Below are positions 1 through 11,493 of a stretch of DNA of 64,000 nucleotides, in pieces (position 1 is the stretch's first letter; the number at the start of each line of letters is the position of its first letter). The stretch spans positions 3,759,501-3,823,500 of the forward strand of contig NC_134016.1 in NCBI RefSeq assembly GCF_040712315.1, written 5' to 3'. The notes below the pieces were generated by a model, which saw only the letters and a program-made list of their open reading frames with translations, ran no database searches and was not told where the DNA came from. Both the position numbers and the translations under genes were made by a program. This DNA is from Castanea sativa (Eukaryota > Streptophyta > Magnoliopsida > Fagales > Fagaceae).

Positions 1-1332
1 TTTAAACATTCCATCACAAGCATAACCCTTTCCCACAAATAATCCCTTTTTAGTGATTACATAATTATCAGATTCCATAGTTTGCTTGAAGCCAGCCTTG
101 TTAAGCAAAAAACTTGACATCAAATTCTTCCTCATGGACAGAGTGTAAAGTACATCTTTCAATGTTAGCACACGTCCAGAAGTGAATTTCAATTCAACCT
201 CACCACTCCCAAAAACCTTGGTTTTGCTAGAGTCACCAAGCATAACAGTTTTTTCTTCTTCAAAAGGAGTGTACAATTTGAACCAATTTTTGTCATAGTA
301 GACGTGCCTATTAGCACCAGAATCTGCCCACCACCCTTCAATATATTGCACCATATTGATGTCTGTAATCATAGCCACTAAAGGCTCTTCGGTTACGTTA
401 GCCTGCGGGACAGATTCACGTTTCTGAAATTTGCAAAATCGAGCAATATGCCCACTCTTGCCACAGACAAAACAGGATCTATTAAATTGATCTTGTGAAG
501 GGGGTCCTTGGTTCTTATTGTAATTTTTATTCGGGTTTCCCCTTCCTTGAGGTGATCTATTATTGTTTTTAAAGACTTTCTTTTTTGGCTTCAATTGACT
601 ATTTCTAGGAAAATGATTTTTGGGCATATTATTATTGGATGAAATAAGGTTTACCTTTGTGGTGGAATTACCATTGCTCTCTTGTGTCATGAGTGCATCT
701 TGTCCTCTAGCTTCCTCCTCCACACGGATGCGTGTGATCAAGGTCTCCAAGGATGTCTCCTTTTGTTTGTGCCGCAAAGTCTTTTGGAACTCCCTCCAAG
801 ATTGTGGTAGTTTGTCAATTATGCCGGCTACCACCAAATTGTCTCCGATCTTTATGCCTTCGGATCTCAATTCTGCTACAATCATTTGGAAGTCTTGTGC
901 TTGATCCACCACCGATTTTCCATCCACCATTTGGTAACAGAAAAATCTACTAGCAGCATACTTCTTTGCACCTGCCTCCTCGGTATCATACTTACTTTGT
1001 AAAGCTTTCCAAATTTTTTTAGCAGACTTGTAAGTTGTATCATAATAATCATAGAAATGATCGACAAGACAATTTAATAGATAAGAGCGACAATTATATT
1101 CATCTTTTGTATACTTATCTATTTTTTCTTGATGAAGAATATATTCTTCGTCACTCATCTCATCGGTAGGAACCTTTGACGGATTCTTCTCAGTGAGGAT
1201 GTAGGCAACTTTGAGAAGGCTCAAGTAAAAGAGGACCTTTCCTTTCCACCTCTTGAAGTGGGCTCCCTTAAAGCGAAAGGGCTTGTTGAGATCTCCAACA
1301 GGCTCATTTGGTTTCTCTTGTGTAGACTCCAT
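1..1332 (-). CDS. copia gag-pol polyprotein, N-terminal 444 codons (partial)
   Basis: The frame starts with ATG at 1332 and I read it open to base 1, 444 codons with no stop. Residues 1 to about 230 form the UBN2-type gag domain of copia elements ([19 protein letters not shown] near the start). A basic Asn/Lys-rich linker follows. Then comes a CCHC zinc knuckle ([14 protein letters not shown]) that would bind RNA. The retropepsin-like aspartic protease follows, with the active-site string [11 protein letters not shown]. Integrase, RT and RNase H would lie outside the window. In the family, this polyprotein is cut by its own protease and packages the element RNA in virus-like particles. The absence of stops suggests a fairly recent copy, in contrast to the gypsy elements nearby. 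The start is the first ATG after the leader and matches the usual gag N-terminus. Confidence 0.88.
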   Translation of the reverse strand, partial: MESTQEKPNEPVGDLNKPFRFKGAHFKRWKGKVLFYLSLLKVAYILTEKNPSKVPTDEMSDEEYILHQEKIDKYTKDEYNCRSYLLNCLVDHFYDYYDTTYKSAKKIWKALQSKYDTEEAGAKKYAASRFFCYQMVDGKSVVDQAQDFQMIVAELRSEGIKIGDNLVVAGIIDKLPQSWREFQKTLRHKQKETSLETLITRIRVEEEARGQDALMTQESNGNSTTKVNLISSNNNMPKNHFPRNSQLKPKKKVFKNNNRSPQGRGNPNKNYNKNQGPPSQDQFNRSCFVCGKSGHIARFCKFQKRESVPQANVTEEPLVAMITDINMVQYIEGWWADSGANRHVYYDKNWFKLYTPFEEEKTVMLGDSSKTKVFGSGEVELKFTSGRVLTLKDVLYTLSMRKNLMSSFLLNKAGFKQTMESDNYVITKKGLFVGKGYACDGMFK

Positions 1333-1643
1333 GTGTTGAATCTCCTTAAAATTGATGGTGCAAACACAATAATAATGGAGATAACACGAAGAGTAAATGA
1401 ATAATACTTCTGGACCTCCACCCTTCACCTCCCCCTTGCACACGTATCTGACCCAATATTTGAGACAATTCATGTTAGCCCATTAATCACCACAATTAAA
1501 AAGAACAAAATAGTCTGTCTCCTTTTCAATGTGGGATTAAACATTTTCACTAACTCCTCATCTTTCACATTCACTCCCACATCTTTACATTTATGTTATA
1601 AAATTTATTCATTTTAATTGTTTAATATTAAAATGTTCCAACA
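1..1643 (-). mobile_element. Ty1/copia retrotransposon, 5' part, cut by window edge
   Basis: Reading on -, the element begins at 1643 with TGTTGGAAC, a typical copia LTR start. It runs through an LTR and leader (about 1643-1333) into a gag-pol frame that leaves the window at base 1. The outer boundary is supported by a paralogous empty site near 62110-62125, where the flank ttagtcctgaaattt continues without the element; ttagt is the likely target duplication, but the other end is outside the window. I could not find a clear tRNA-iMet primer site, so the inner LTR edge (somewhere near 1450-1480) is unresolved. Similar LTR-like stretches occur on - near 6090-6233 and 26400-26550, so this or a related family has inserted repeatedly. 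Confidence 0.85.
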
Positions 1644-1895
1644 TTAGTCCTGAAATTTTTGCAACTGGATGGATGAATTTAAATATGTAGACGAAAATGA
1701 TGCTGTATTTTTCCAGCGGACTAAGCAAATATGAATTTTGGCTTTTTTAGGTTTCTTTTAATGAGGCAATCTTATTTGTATTTTTAGAAACTTTTGGAAA
1801 TTGAATGTAAGGAATAATTTAAGGCAGTAGCGATACTGTATCCATATGCCGTGGTGTGAACATATTACAAACATTTACAGCATCTATTCTATGGG
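1644..1895. other. non-coding stretch, part of dispersed segment
   Basis: No gene here. The sequence matches, in reverse orientation, parts of 61240-61340, 62030-62130 and 52740-52800, including a block ending in the phrase accaaggcatatgg. It is therefore a fragment of the dispersed segment family that also carries the U5-40K and nitrilase relics. Confidence 0.6.
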
Positions 1896-2115
1896 GATGA
1901 TGATAGAACCCTAGATGTATTTGCTGATGCCAAAATACATGAAGCACCAATACTCCAAAATGGAAAATAATCTTCTACTTTGCCAATAAACAGTAGAGAT
2001 AAACTTCTACTCCAAAATTTAACTTGAGAAACTACAGTAGAGATACAAACTTTTCAAAGTCTTTGGAGGACACTTAAAATAGCCAACTATTGGTTGAAAA
2101 AACAGTCACTGAGGT

Positions 2116-2413
2116 GCCAATATGGCCAAATACCACTATAGGCCAAAAAATTTGGTAATCTACCACTGTTTTGAAATATATATGTATGTAAAACTCTTTT
2201 GAAACTCGAGTTTATTGTGTAAGAACTCGAGTTCCTTGAAAAAATAGCCTTTAAGTTTGCTGTGTTATTTTTTATGGAACTTGAGTTCTTGGAATTCGAC
2301 TTACACAGCAAACTCGAGTTTCACAAAATTGAGTTTCAAAAAAGTGGTAGATCCCTAATTATTTTGCTGTCAAATATTTCCGTCAAATATGGTATTTGGC
2401 CATTTTTGCTGTC
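2116..2413. mobile_element. MULE-type MITE shared by units A and B
   Basis: The ends are inverted (ccaatatggccaaatacca at the left; ggtatttggccattttt at the right, reversed) and flanked by 9-bp near-repeats, actgaggtg (2107-2115) and actaaggtg (2414-2422). The related segments at 41.98 kb, 52.15 kb and 63.56 kb lack it and read straight through as an empty site. Inside are several CTCGAG-centred short palindromes. There is no coding capacity. Confidence 0.72.
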
Positions 2414-2436
2414 ACTAAGGTGCAAGTTCTTTCAAT

Positions 2437-2800
2437 TCTCAGATCTCCCCCAAATAAATCTGTTTAACACTACTGCAAGATCCAACAATAGGTTAACTAG
2501 GATGAAAAAGACACTCATTGATTGAACCAATGTGACCAGAGGATCTTATACAAGATGCTCTAGAAGTTGTATCCCAAATGTAAACCATCCAATCTGAACT
2601 CCCGGCAGTGACTTTGCTTCCATCAGATGACCAGCTACACTTCAAAATGTTCTTCTCAAAATTGTGTTGGTGGTCCTCTCCGTGAAGGACAGCAAAAATT
2701 CACAAATGAGGAGTGTTCTACCTTTTTCGTGATTAGTTTAAATGTTTTCTTGATTCAACATCCCATGCCTTCAGATTTTATGTGTAGCTTGGGTCTTGTC
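2437..2800 (-). pseudogene. U5 snRNP 40-kDa WD40 protein relic, copy a
   Basis: This is a fragment on - of a gene encoding the U5-40K (SNRNP40/Prp8BP-type) seven-bladed WD40 protein of the spliceosome. The C-terminal blades are recognisable (SPDGSK, MVYIWDTTSR-like, ending near GEI). It is the same region as 41998-42690 but with about 360 internal bases missing: the sequence jumps from the part matching 42230 to the part matching 42584. Frameshifts and stops make it non-coding. Exactly the same internal deletion occurs at 7495, 52030 and 63400, so these copies share one deleted ancestor. Confidence 0.75.
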
Positions 2801-3857
2801 CATTTAATTTTAGCTTTTCATTGGTTAGTCTTGATAAAATTGGGTTTATGTGCAATAATAGGTGATTCTCGTGCGTCCCATGCGACTAGTTTAAATTTTA
2901 AAGTATAATTAATACTCCATGAAAGTTCACCTAAGGATTAAGTTAATTTATTCTAATTTTGTATGTGTCAATTGTCATAAGTTAGACTTCAACTCTTCCC
3001 TAATTTTCTACCGAGTTTCTCTTCAATTTTAAACTATAAGTATATTTAAAAGAACTTTGACTCTTTCAAACTAATTTTTAAATTTTTTTTCTAAAATTCG
3101 TTGTTAACTCAAATATAAATTTCAATAAAAATTTTACTATACTTATGCATTTTCAGTAGATTTTTATAATAATTTTTTAAGCATATTTGAAAAATACAAT
3201 AAACATTAACAAAATTCATTGTATTGCAATAAAAAAGAAAGTTAAAAATTAAATATATTAATAGTTCAACAAATCACAATTAAATAATTAAAATGGAATA
3301 ATTACAAATAAATAATTTGCATACTAATTTGCAAATAATAACAACAAAATTAATACTAAATTTAGTAAGAAACTTTTGAAACCCACACACATATATAATT
3401 GTAATTAATTTTAATTGCATCCTGGCATATATAGAGCCAGATTGGATCAACGTTTGTGTGAAGCAAACACGTGTTTCCAGAAGAAAACACAAAACAACAT
3501 GGGTTTGGCCTCTCTTTGTTTTTTTTAGAAAGATACAGTTAATTGTGGCTTTCAAAAATTTTAGAGTTTTCAAATTGCTATTTTTACATTTATTACCAAA
3601 CGTTTAATTGTGGTTTTCAAAACGCAATTTGAAAAAAGTTATTTTTATAAAACGCAGTTTTCAAAACAACCTATCCAAACAAACCCATAGAAAGTAATCA
3701 TGTGATAATGACATGAAACATAAACAAGATTGCTTTTAAAACTATGCTAGGATGGCTTATTTTCATTACTCATTCATAGGAAAAGTCTAGTGACACTAAT
3801 TTTGTATTTGAAATTTTCACATTTGTTCTATAATTTTGTGTCATATCAAGTCTCAGT
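2801..3857. other. AT-rich spacer of unit A
   Basis: No gene. It is repeated in unit B (7870-8027 plus 9014-9957), inverted at 50700-51900 and 62830-63300, and more distantly at 45170-45560. It looks like the intronic and flanking part of the dispersed segment that carries the U5-40K relic. A short A/T-run-rich tract (3500-3670) contains local inverted repeats of gtggctttcaaaa type. Confidence 0.6.
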
Positions 3858-4519
3858 AGGGACAAAGGCAGGAGTTGAAATCAGGGGGCGGTTCTGCTGC
3901 TAGTAAGTGCAACGGCTTTGGCCTCCAACTTTTGCTACTTAACCATTGAATTTTTTTTTTTTTTCCATGCATCTATTGTTAGATAAAGACAAAATTATTT
4001 TGTTTAAAATTATTTAAAGATGCAAGTTGTTTGTTTTGGGTAAAATAGGTTGATTGAGCCCCCTCCAAAACAAAAGGTTGATTGAGCGTAATTCTTTTTA
4101 ACTTTACTATGGATAATTTTTGTTATTGGGCTAATTCATTTGGGCTTGTATATTTTGCTTTAGATTTTAGATCTATAAATTTTTTTATGACCTTTAAAAT
4201 GAGAAAAATTATAGGATTACAAATTTTTTTACAAATTACAGATCTAATTAGTGGTTATTGGTGAGTAAAAAAGTTATATAAGTCATAAGCATAGATACGA
4301 ACAAATAAGAATTTAATACCTCAAAAATTTGCAAAAATGTTGTAGAAACATTTTTAACTATAATATTATGCTTAAAAGAATCAATGATAATTTTAAGGGG
4401 AGCAAAGTATACTTTTATATACAAAAAAATTTGCTAAAATTAGTGCCTATTTATATACTAATTAAAAAAAAAATGGGGGTGGCTTGCCACCCTAAGTCCA
4501 TATATGCCTCCGTCCCTGG
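3858..4519. mobile_element. non-autonomous hAT element in unit A
   Basis: Termini AGGGACAAAGGCAGG (left) and GCCTCCGTCCCTG (right) form an imperfect inverted repeat of the kind seen in plant hAT elements. They are flanked by perfect 8-bp duplications gtctcagt (3850-3857 and 4520-4527). It has no transposase and carries an internal MITE-like palindromic stretch (about 4195-4375). The orthologous copy in unit B is the one interrupted by the gypsy element. Confidence 0.75.
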
Positions 4520-4560
4520 GTCTCAGTGAAGTGAGCTAGTCTAAGAATATTTATGTGAAA

Positions 4561-5361
4561 GGGCAAAGCTTAGATAAAGTTACTTATATACAGTTCCTTA
4601 AGTTCCCCTCTTAAAAATCTGTCACTTGTCTAAATGTATAACTAAACAAACATTGTTAAAAGTACCGTAACTTTCGGTTGTTGTATTTTTTTCCCCTTGT
4701 CTGTGAGAAAAGAAAACCCATTGGCTTCAGATTTGATTTCTCACACACAATCGCTTAGGTCTAACCAGGGGAGAACAATAACACAAAGGACATTATAGAG
4801 GTGGTTGCAGCATGTAGAGGATTGGGTTTGGGTAGAGTTGTAGCAAAGTAGGTTTTCATGGGAAGGGTACCCCCCCCCCCCCGCCTCTTTTTTTCTCTAA
4901 TTTGTGTTTATTGGGAATGAATGGATGGATCTGCTATTACTGTTCTAATGGCTATTTGTTCCAAACTTATGAGAATTAGATTTATCCAAGTAGTACATTG
5001 CTATGGCAGTCTTCATCTTCTTTTTTTTCTTTCTTTCTTTTTCATTATTTAAAAAACCATTTGTCTAGCATATAAAGCATGAACAAATCAATTATCTTCT
5101 AATAAAAATAATGGGATTAATGGAGAAGATCATTCCAGGCTTGTCCTTCTGAAGCCAGTTTTTATTTTCTGATATTGTTTGGGAGAAGTTTGAGAGATTT
5201 GTAGTTCGGTTTTCTCACACGCGCAAGTGAAAAAAAAGAAGAGAGAGAGAGAGAACGGCGTTAAAACTGTGTTAGTTTGGTTGTTCAATTAGACAGATGA
5301 CAGATTTTTAAGAGGAGAACTTAAAGAACAATATATAAGGAACTGTATCTAAGTTTTGCCC
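4561..5361. mobile_element. Mutator-like element (MULE), 801 bp, private to unit A
   Basis: The terminal inverted repeats are about 70 bp (left GGGCAAAGCTTAGATA..AGTTCCTTAAG; right ..GGAACTGTATCTAAGTTTTGCCC), with perfect 9-bp duplications tatgtgaaa at 4552-4560 and 5362-5370. Unit B retains the empty site near 21888. The inside is non-coding (a C14 run at 4868, a short GA run near 5240). A related element with the same TIR core lies at 46541-47323. Confidence 0.9.
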
Positions 5362-5370
5362 TATGTGAAA

Positions 5371-5500
5371 ACACTCGGTGTCTGTAGTGGTTTTGGTTGT
5401 TCACCAACTATTGATTCTGCTGTCAAATTAAATACAAATTAATGAATGCTTATTTGAATCAGCCTTGGACAATCCACATAAATTAAGAAGATAAGCATTG

Positions 5501-5542
<42 letters not shown>

Positions 5543-6512
5543 CTCAATAGCATATTATTTTGTTCATGAGTACATGAGTCTAACAAAAATGTGAACGTAT
5601 GCCTACTGCAATGCCCATATTCGAAAAGGATATCCATCTACATAAAAAGAGACAAACCGATCGACTAACTTAATTAAGTTGTGAAAATTGACATCTCTTG
5701 CAACTTGCATTATTAATGGTGGCCATTAAACAAATTAAAAAGCTATATAAGATGTTTGTGTATGACTGTATGAGCAATATTATCTCTTTATTATATTTGT
5801 GCATGGGCCATTAAACAAAAAAGTTATATTGATGATGTTGACGCAGAAGGGCACAGGTAGATGGTGGAATGTTATTCTATATATTCCCGTTTCCCTTGGA
5901 CAAATTACATATAGAAGTTAAGAGATGTTGATGCGCAATTCACATGACAATGGTGGCCAGCTATTTCTATATTATATATTGTTTCATTGACCATATAGTT
6001 ATTGATGTTAGTCTTTAGCATACTGATACCTCTATAGTTTCCAAATCTTTTGTTTAATCTCCACGAAATTATAAATTAATAAGGCTATTGTGGGATTCTA
6101 AATCTAAATATGATAACACAATGTCTCCTCGTTTACCACATTAAACTCCAATATCTCTTTTCACTAAATTTTCCAACTTATTATTCATTAAAAATATTAA
6201 AATAACAATTTAAAATTAAAATGCTCCAACAATTGCTTCTTGGAAAGTTTTGATGTTCATAGTATGTCCATGGGATAGATTAGCTTGTACAGTTTATGAA
6301 TATGTTAGTAATTAATGAAATTTTTGCAAATGGAGCGATTAACTTTCATATATAGACTAAAATGCTACTGCATTTTCTAGCTTTCAGCTTTTTGGATTTT
6401 GGCCTTTCGTAGGTTTCATTTAACGCAGAAGTCTTATGTTCCTGTTTTGGTCAAGAGTGAAGAAGTGATTACTATTTTAAAACTGTAAAGAAGATGTATA
6501 ATTGTATTGGAG
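5371..6512. other. non-coding part of unit A with LTR remnant
   Basis: No gene. It is homologous to 24886-27000 of unit B. It contains an (AT)n microsatellite at about 5503-5540. Between about 6090 and 6233 lies a stretch that on - starts TGTTGGAGCATTTTAA and resembles the LTR of the copia element at 1333-1643, so a decayed solo LTR is likely. Confidence 0.5.
5503..5540. repeat. (AT)n microsatellite
   Basis: An uninterrupted AT dinucleotide run of about 38 bp. The equivalent site in unit B (24943-24962) has a shorter run. Confidence 0.9.
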
Positions 6513-6663
6513 TAATGTTACGGCTATAAACTATTTTACAATATTTTTATGGCTAACTTTTTAATAGTTTTCATTAAGGCTTATTATTAACATCACTTTT
6601 TTATTTACCAATAATCATTCGCTACATTAATAATTTGTAAAAAAAATTTGTATCTCAAACATT
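6513..6663. mobile_element. MITE, TAATGTTA family
   Basis: The ends TAATGTTA...AAACTATTTTACAA and TTTGTATCTCAAACATTA are inverted relatives, the same as in the MITE at 8207-8382. It is short and non-coding. Related copies are recognisable inside 4195-4375, 21530-21720, 25990-26160 and 27050-27140. Confidence 0.6.
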
Positions 6664-7150
6664 ACTCATAATATAGTAGTCCTTTTTTTTTATTTGAGAT
6701 AATAGATAGACATAATATAGTAGTCCTAAAAAGGCTAAAATCTGTAATTTCATAATAACTCCACTGCAGCTTGTAAATAATTTGATAATGGTTGTACATT
6801 CCACGTAATTGCCTTTTATTTTTCCTAAGGAAAAGGGGAGTGGCAATTGGCTTCTTCCTGTGAACTGATTTGTTTAGAGAGAGAGAGAGATGAAAGTTAA
6901 AACCACTTTCTGGCTTCAATTTTAGGTTTTGATTGGAAAAAAGGATGTGGGGGTGATGATAGAACCCTAGATGTATTTAATAATGCCAAAATACATGCAG
7001 CACCAATACTCCAAAATGGAAAATAATCTTCTACTTGGCAATAAACATACCAAAATTCAACTTGAGAAACAACAGTAGAGATACAAACTTTTCAAAGTCT
7101 TTGGAGGACACTTAAAAGAGCCAACTATTGGTTGAAAAAACAGTCCATAA

Positions 7151-7466
7151 GGGGGCAATATAGCCAAATATATACCACTATTGGCCGAAATATTTGGTGA
7201 TCTATCATTGTTTTGAAATATATATGGATGTACCACTCTTTTGGAACTCGAGTTTGATGTGTAACTCGAGTTTTAGGAACTCAAGTTCTTTAAAAAATAA
7301 CCTTTCAAGTTTGTCGTGTTATTTTTTATGGAACTCGAGTTACACGGTAAACTTGAGTTTCACAAAATTGAGTTTCAAAAAAGTGATAGATTGCTAATTA
7401 TTTCGCAAACAGTGGTAGATCGCCAAACATTTCCATCAAAGATAGTATTTGGCCATTTTTGCCACC
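7151..7466. mobile_element. MULE-type MITE, unit B copy
   Basis: This is the ortholog of 2116-2413 with ends gggggcaatatagcc and ggccatttttgccacc. The right 9-bp flank actgaggtg is kept and the left flank is decayed. Its presence in both A and B shows that it inserted before the tandem duplication. Confidence 0.68.
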
Positions 7467-7494
7467 ACTGAGGTGCAAGTTCTTTCGATTCTCA

Positions 7495-7870
7495 GATCTT
7501 CCCCAAATAAATCTGTTTATCACTACTACAAGATCCAACATTAGGCTCACTGGGATGAAAAAGACACTCATTGATTGAACCAATGTGACCAGGGATCTTA
7601 TACAAGATGCGTCTAGAACTAGAAGTTGTATCCCAAATGTAAACCATCCAATCTGAACTCCCGACAGTGACTTTGCTTCCATCAGATGATCAGCTACACT
7701 TCAAAATGTTCTTCTCAAAATTGTGTTGGTGGCCCTCTCCGTGAAGGACAGCAAGAATTCACAAATGAGGAGTGTTCTGCCTTCTTCTTGATTTTTTTAA
7801 AATGTTTTCTTGATTCAACATCCCATGCCTTCAGATTTTATGTGATGCTTGGGTCTTGTCCATTTAATTT
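7495..7870 (-). pseudogene. U5 snRNP 40-kDa WD40 protein relic, copy b
   Basis: It has the same structure as copy a: the C-terminal WD40 coding region on - with the identical internal deletion. Coding potential is lost through frameshifts. The segment around ccatcagatgatcagc (7680) corresponds to the SPDGSK stretch of the intact protein. Confidence 0.75.
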
Positions 7871-8027
7871 TAGCTTTTCATTGGTTAGTCTTGATAAAAT
7901 TGGGTTTATGTGCAATAATAGGTGATTCTCGAGCATCCCATGCGACTAGTTTAAATTTTAAAGTATAATTAATACTCCATGAAAGTTCACCTAAGGATTA
8001 AGCTAATTTATTCTAATTTTGTATATG

Positions 8028-9013
8028 GAGATGAGCTCAAGTTACCCATTTTTTTTATTATTAGATTTAAGTAGATCTAACGGTAAAAAATATGAACCCA
8101 TTAATGTTAATTATCATATCATTTATTATTTATTATTTTTTGAATTTTCATATTTGTTTTTACTCCTAAAAATTTTCACATTATCTCTCTTCTCTCATCC
8201 TCCGAGTAATATTACAATCACAAACTATTTTACAATATTTTTACAAACTGCTGATGTGACCAACTTTTTATTGGTTTTCATCTAAGCTCATCCTTAATAT
8301 CATTTTTTCATTTACCAATAATCATTCACCACATCAACAGTTTGTAAAAAAATTTGTAAAATAGTTTGTATCTCTAACATTATTTCTCATCCTCTTAGTC
8401 ATTATAGTCATCACGAAAAGACGTAATTGAGTTTATATTTTGATTTATAAAGATTTGTGTTGGAGCATTATTGTTTGTTTCAACAATTGCACGAATGATA
8501 CCATTATACAAAGAATCATTATCTTGGAGTATTATAAAGATTTGTTTCGACAATTGCACCAACAATTTGTTTTATTTGTACAAGTCACAAAATAAATTTA
8601 AAGTCCAGGACTTTGAGATCGCAAAAGAAGCCTTTGAATTGGTTTCAAATCTTTGTATAACTTGGAGTAGAGGTGGTGTTTTCCTCTTTGAGGATGCAGT
8701 GACGCTGAATTTTTTAATGTAGATTTGAAGTGAACTGGTACTAAAGTTTTTATCTAAGATTCTAAATTCCTTTTTAAAATTATGGAAATTCAAAAAAAAA
8801 AAATGAAAATAGAGACAGATATATGAAAATAAAAAGTTTCAGATATTTTGGTTGAGATGAATGTAAGTACATTATGGGAATAGAGACAGATATGAAAATT
8901 CAAAGAATAAGGGATAATAAATGATATGGTAATCAAAATTAATGAGTTCATATTTTTGACCATTAGATCTACTTAAATCTAATGGTGTAGAAAGTATAAC
9001 TTGAACCCATCTC
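8028..9013. mobile_element. Mutator-like element (986 bp), private to unit B
   Basis: The ends GAGATGAGCTCAAGTTA and TAACTTGAACCCATCTC are inverted repeats, continuing inward with AGATCTAA/TTAGATCT-type matches. Nine-base flanks ttgtatatg (8019-8027) and ttgtatgtg (9014-9022) differ at one base. Unit A has the empty site ttttgtatgtgtcaattg near 2958. It carries a nested MITE (8207-8382). Short open frames inside (for example 8471-8722) show no recognisable domain. Confidence 0.85.
8207..8382. mobile_element. MITE nested in the MULE
   Basis: A 176-bp near-palindrome: TAATATTACA..ACAAACTATTTTACAA at the left, TTGTAAAATAGTTTGT..TAACATTA at the right, with about 30-bp TIRs. It has no coding potential and belongs to the same family as 6513-6663. 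Confidence 0.7.
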
Positions 9014-9957
9014 TTGTATGTGTCAATTGTCATAGGTTAGACTTCAATTCTACCCTAATTTTCTACTGAGTTTCTTTTCAATTTTAAAATGTAAATATAT
9101 TTAAATGTACTTTGACTCTTTCAAACTAATTTAAAATATTTTTTCGAAAAATCATTGTTAACTCAAATATGAATTTTTATGAAAATTATACTATACTTGT
9201 GCATTTTCAGTAGATTTTATAATAAAACTTTTTTAGCTTATTTAGAAAATATAATAAACATTAACAAAACTCATGGTATATATTGCAATAAAAAAGAAAG
9301 TTAAAAATTAAATATATTAGTAGTTCAACAGGTCACAATTAAATGATTAAAATGGAATAATTACAAATAAATAATTTGCATACTAATATACCCTTCTAAT
9401 GTTTTGTTTTTTTAAAAGTTAGCAAAGTTTTTTAAAAACGAATAGAATTAATACTAAATTTAGGAAGAAACTTTTGAAACACACACATATATAATTGTAA
9501 TTAATTTTAATTGCATCCTGGCATATATAAAGCTAGTTTGATCAACATTTGTGCAAAGCAAACACATGTTTCCAGATGAAAACACAAAGCAATGGGTTTG
9601 GCCTCTCTCTTTTTTTTTTTTCTTTTTTTTTAAATATAGTTAATTGTGGTTTTAAAAATTTTTAGAGTTTTTAAACTACAATTTTAACGAGTATTACCAA
9701 ACATTTAATTGTGGCTTTCAAAATGCAATTTTAAAAGCATTATTTTTATAAAACGCAATTTTCAAAAGAACCTATCCGAACAAACCCATAGAGAGTAATC
9801 ATGTGATAATGACCGAAAACAAAAACAAGATGCTTTTTAAACTACACTGAGATGGCTTCTTTCCACTACTCATTCATTGGAAAAGTCTAGAGACACTAAT
9901 TTTGTCACCGAAATTTTCACATTCATTCTATAATTTTGTGTCGTAGTTGGTCTCAAC
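9014..9957. other. AT-rich spacer of unit B
   Basis: No gene. It is collinear with 2950-3857 of unit A and inverted at 50760-51720 and 62830-63100. Confidence 0.6.
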
Positions 9958-10250
9958 AGGGACAAAGCCAGGACTTGGAGTTAGGGGGCATCTTTGTTGC
10001 TGGTAACTACAGTGGCTCTAGCTTTCGACTTTGCTGCTTAACCATTGAAATTTTTTTTTTGTGTCTTTGTTGCGTACGTCTACTGCTAGACAAGGACAAA
10101 ATAATTTTGTTTAAAATTTTTTAAAAGGCCGGGTTGTTTGTTTTGGGTAAAATAGGTAAATTGGGCGTAACTCTTTTAACTTTAGTATGGGTAATTTTTG
10201 TTATTGAGCTAATTTTTTTGGGCTTGTATATTTTTTTTAGATTTTAGATC

Positions 10251-10986
10251 TGTAAGTGCACAATTGCACCTGGACCCAAGAACAATTATGGGCTCAGGCC
10301 CAATGAGCCTTAAACAATATAAATTTGTAGAGTGTGGGCTTGAAACCCAGGTTAGAAGTATTGAGGGTTTGATGACAAGCTAAGAACTGCAAATATTCAT
10401 AAACAACAAACAGATATTACAAATAAACCTCCTCGGACGTAAGCCGAGAGCTCTCCTTCTTTTATGTCTTTTTCTTTTCTTTTCGATTAAAAAAGAAGAT
10501 CCCTCTACTGTTCTAGGTCCCTCCCCTTAAATACCTCTCTTTCTGATCCTTTATCCACGTGTTGCTCCAACCCCTTCCCCCTAGATATTTCCTTTCTTAG
10601 TGCCTTTTCATAATGACCAGAAGTTTCCCCTCCACTGTTCAGGGGTCACTTCCCCATTAATGCGGCCAGGGAGGTAGGTGCAGAGTCTTTAATGTGGAGG
10701 TGACAGCCTTTGCCTTTGGTGTTTCTTGAATATCGGTGCCTCTAGGACATTCAAGGGTTCCCCCTTATAACCATTAGTCTTCAGGGAGTTGTGCCTTGAC
10801 TTTTATAACGAGGTCTCAAGTTCTCCTGTGTCTATCCGAGGAGGGAGTCACCCTCGGATGAGTCCTCGGATCCTCGGCGCATGGGCCAACCCGCAGTACT
10901 AACAAACTCTTAACCCAAGAGCAGGTCGGCCCTCCTCGCTATAGCCCATAGGCCCATTACCCACTTGGGTCCTTTTATTCCCCACA
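10251..10986 (-). repeat. 3' LTR of the Tat/Retand-type element
   Basis: On + it starts TGTAAGTGCAC and ends TTCCCCACA. Compared with 20764-21500 I count about five substitutions (mostly transitions) and one 1-bp indel in a C run. Near 10840-10880 is a cluster of TCCGAGGA / TCCTCGGA motifs that recur in the internal tandem array. Confidence 0.93.
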
Positions 10987-11003
10987 ATAGCCCCTCAAAA
11001 CTC
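10987..11003 (-). other. polypurine tract of the gypsy element
   Basis: On - the sequence directly before the 3' LTR is gagttttgaggggctat, then TGTGGGG. The purine-rich gagg/gggg core next to the LTR fits the plus-strand primer of Ty3/gypsy elements. Confidence 0.65.
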
Positions 11004-11493
11004 TAATTTTCAACATCCGAGGAGAAAAATAGGGTTTTGATCCGACAAGAACTTACTCCGCACACTTTGTGAATGATTGCACGTGTGGAAACCGTTTCGC
11101 GTTCCAAAAGATGCCACTTGGCGGTTTTATTTTCAAAAACGCGCGCATTTATTACTGTAAGTTACACCTTGTCCCCCACGCTCAACGGTGAGATGGGCAT
11201 CCAACGGTCCTTGTTATTCCACGAAAATTTGGGCGGGACAAATATAATTTCGAAGCCGCTTTCCGCACATCGTGACGCTTCGGGAACCTGGGCCTTCATT
11301 TATTTCACCAAAGGCTAATCCCATCAAAACATCAGTAATCATACTTTACCTGCAGAAACCCGTGGGAATTCGCACAACTTGAGATTTGTAAGTTCTTGCT
11401 CCTTCTTTGCTTAACCTTTTCTCCTCGGATCTTGTCCTCGGCTGCCCTTGTAGACATTCTCCCTCTTAGAGTTTAGTCTTTCGCTCCTTTCTG

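Larger units (their letters stand above)
1896..6905. repeat. segmental duplication unit A (about 5 kb)
   Basis: From the phrase gatgatagaaccctagatg at about 1898 to the GA-rich stretch near 6890, this segment is repeated directly downstream as unit B (6951-27405), in the same order and orientation. Differences are substitutions, small indels and complete transposon insertions. A private insertion in A is the MULE at 4561-5361. Shared older insertions are the MITE at 2116-2413 and the hAT element at 3858-4519. The two units lie head to tail, so they look like a tandem segmental duplication. Confidence 0.8.

Noticed and set aside
8471..8722. 83-codon open frame inside the MULE at 8028-9013
   Set aside because: No recognisable transposase or host domain; an AT-rich chance frame.
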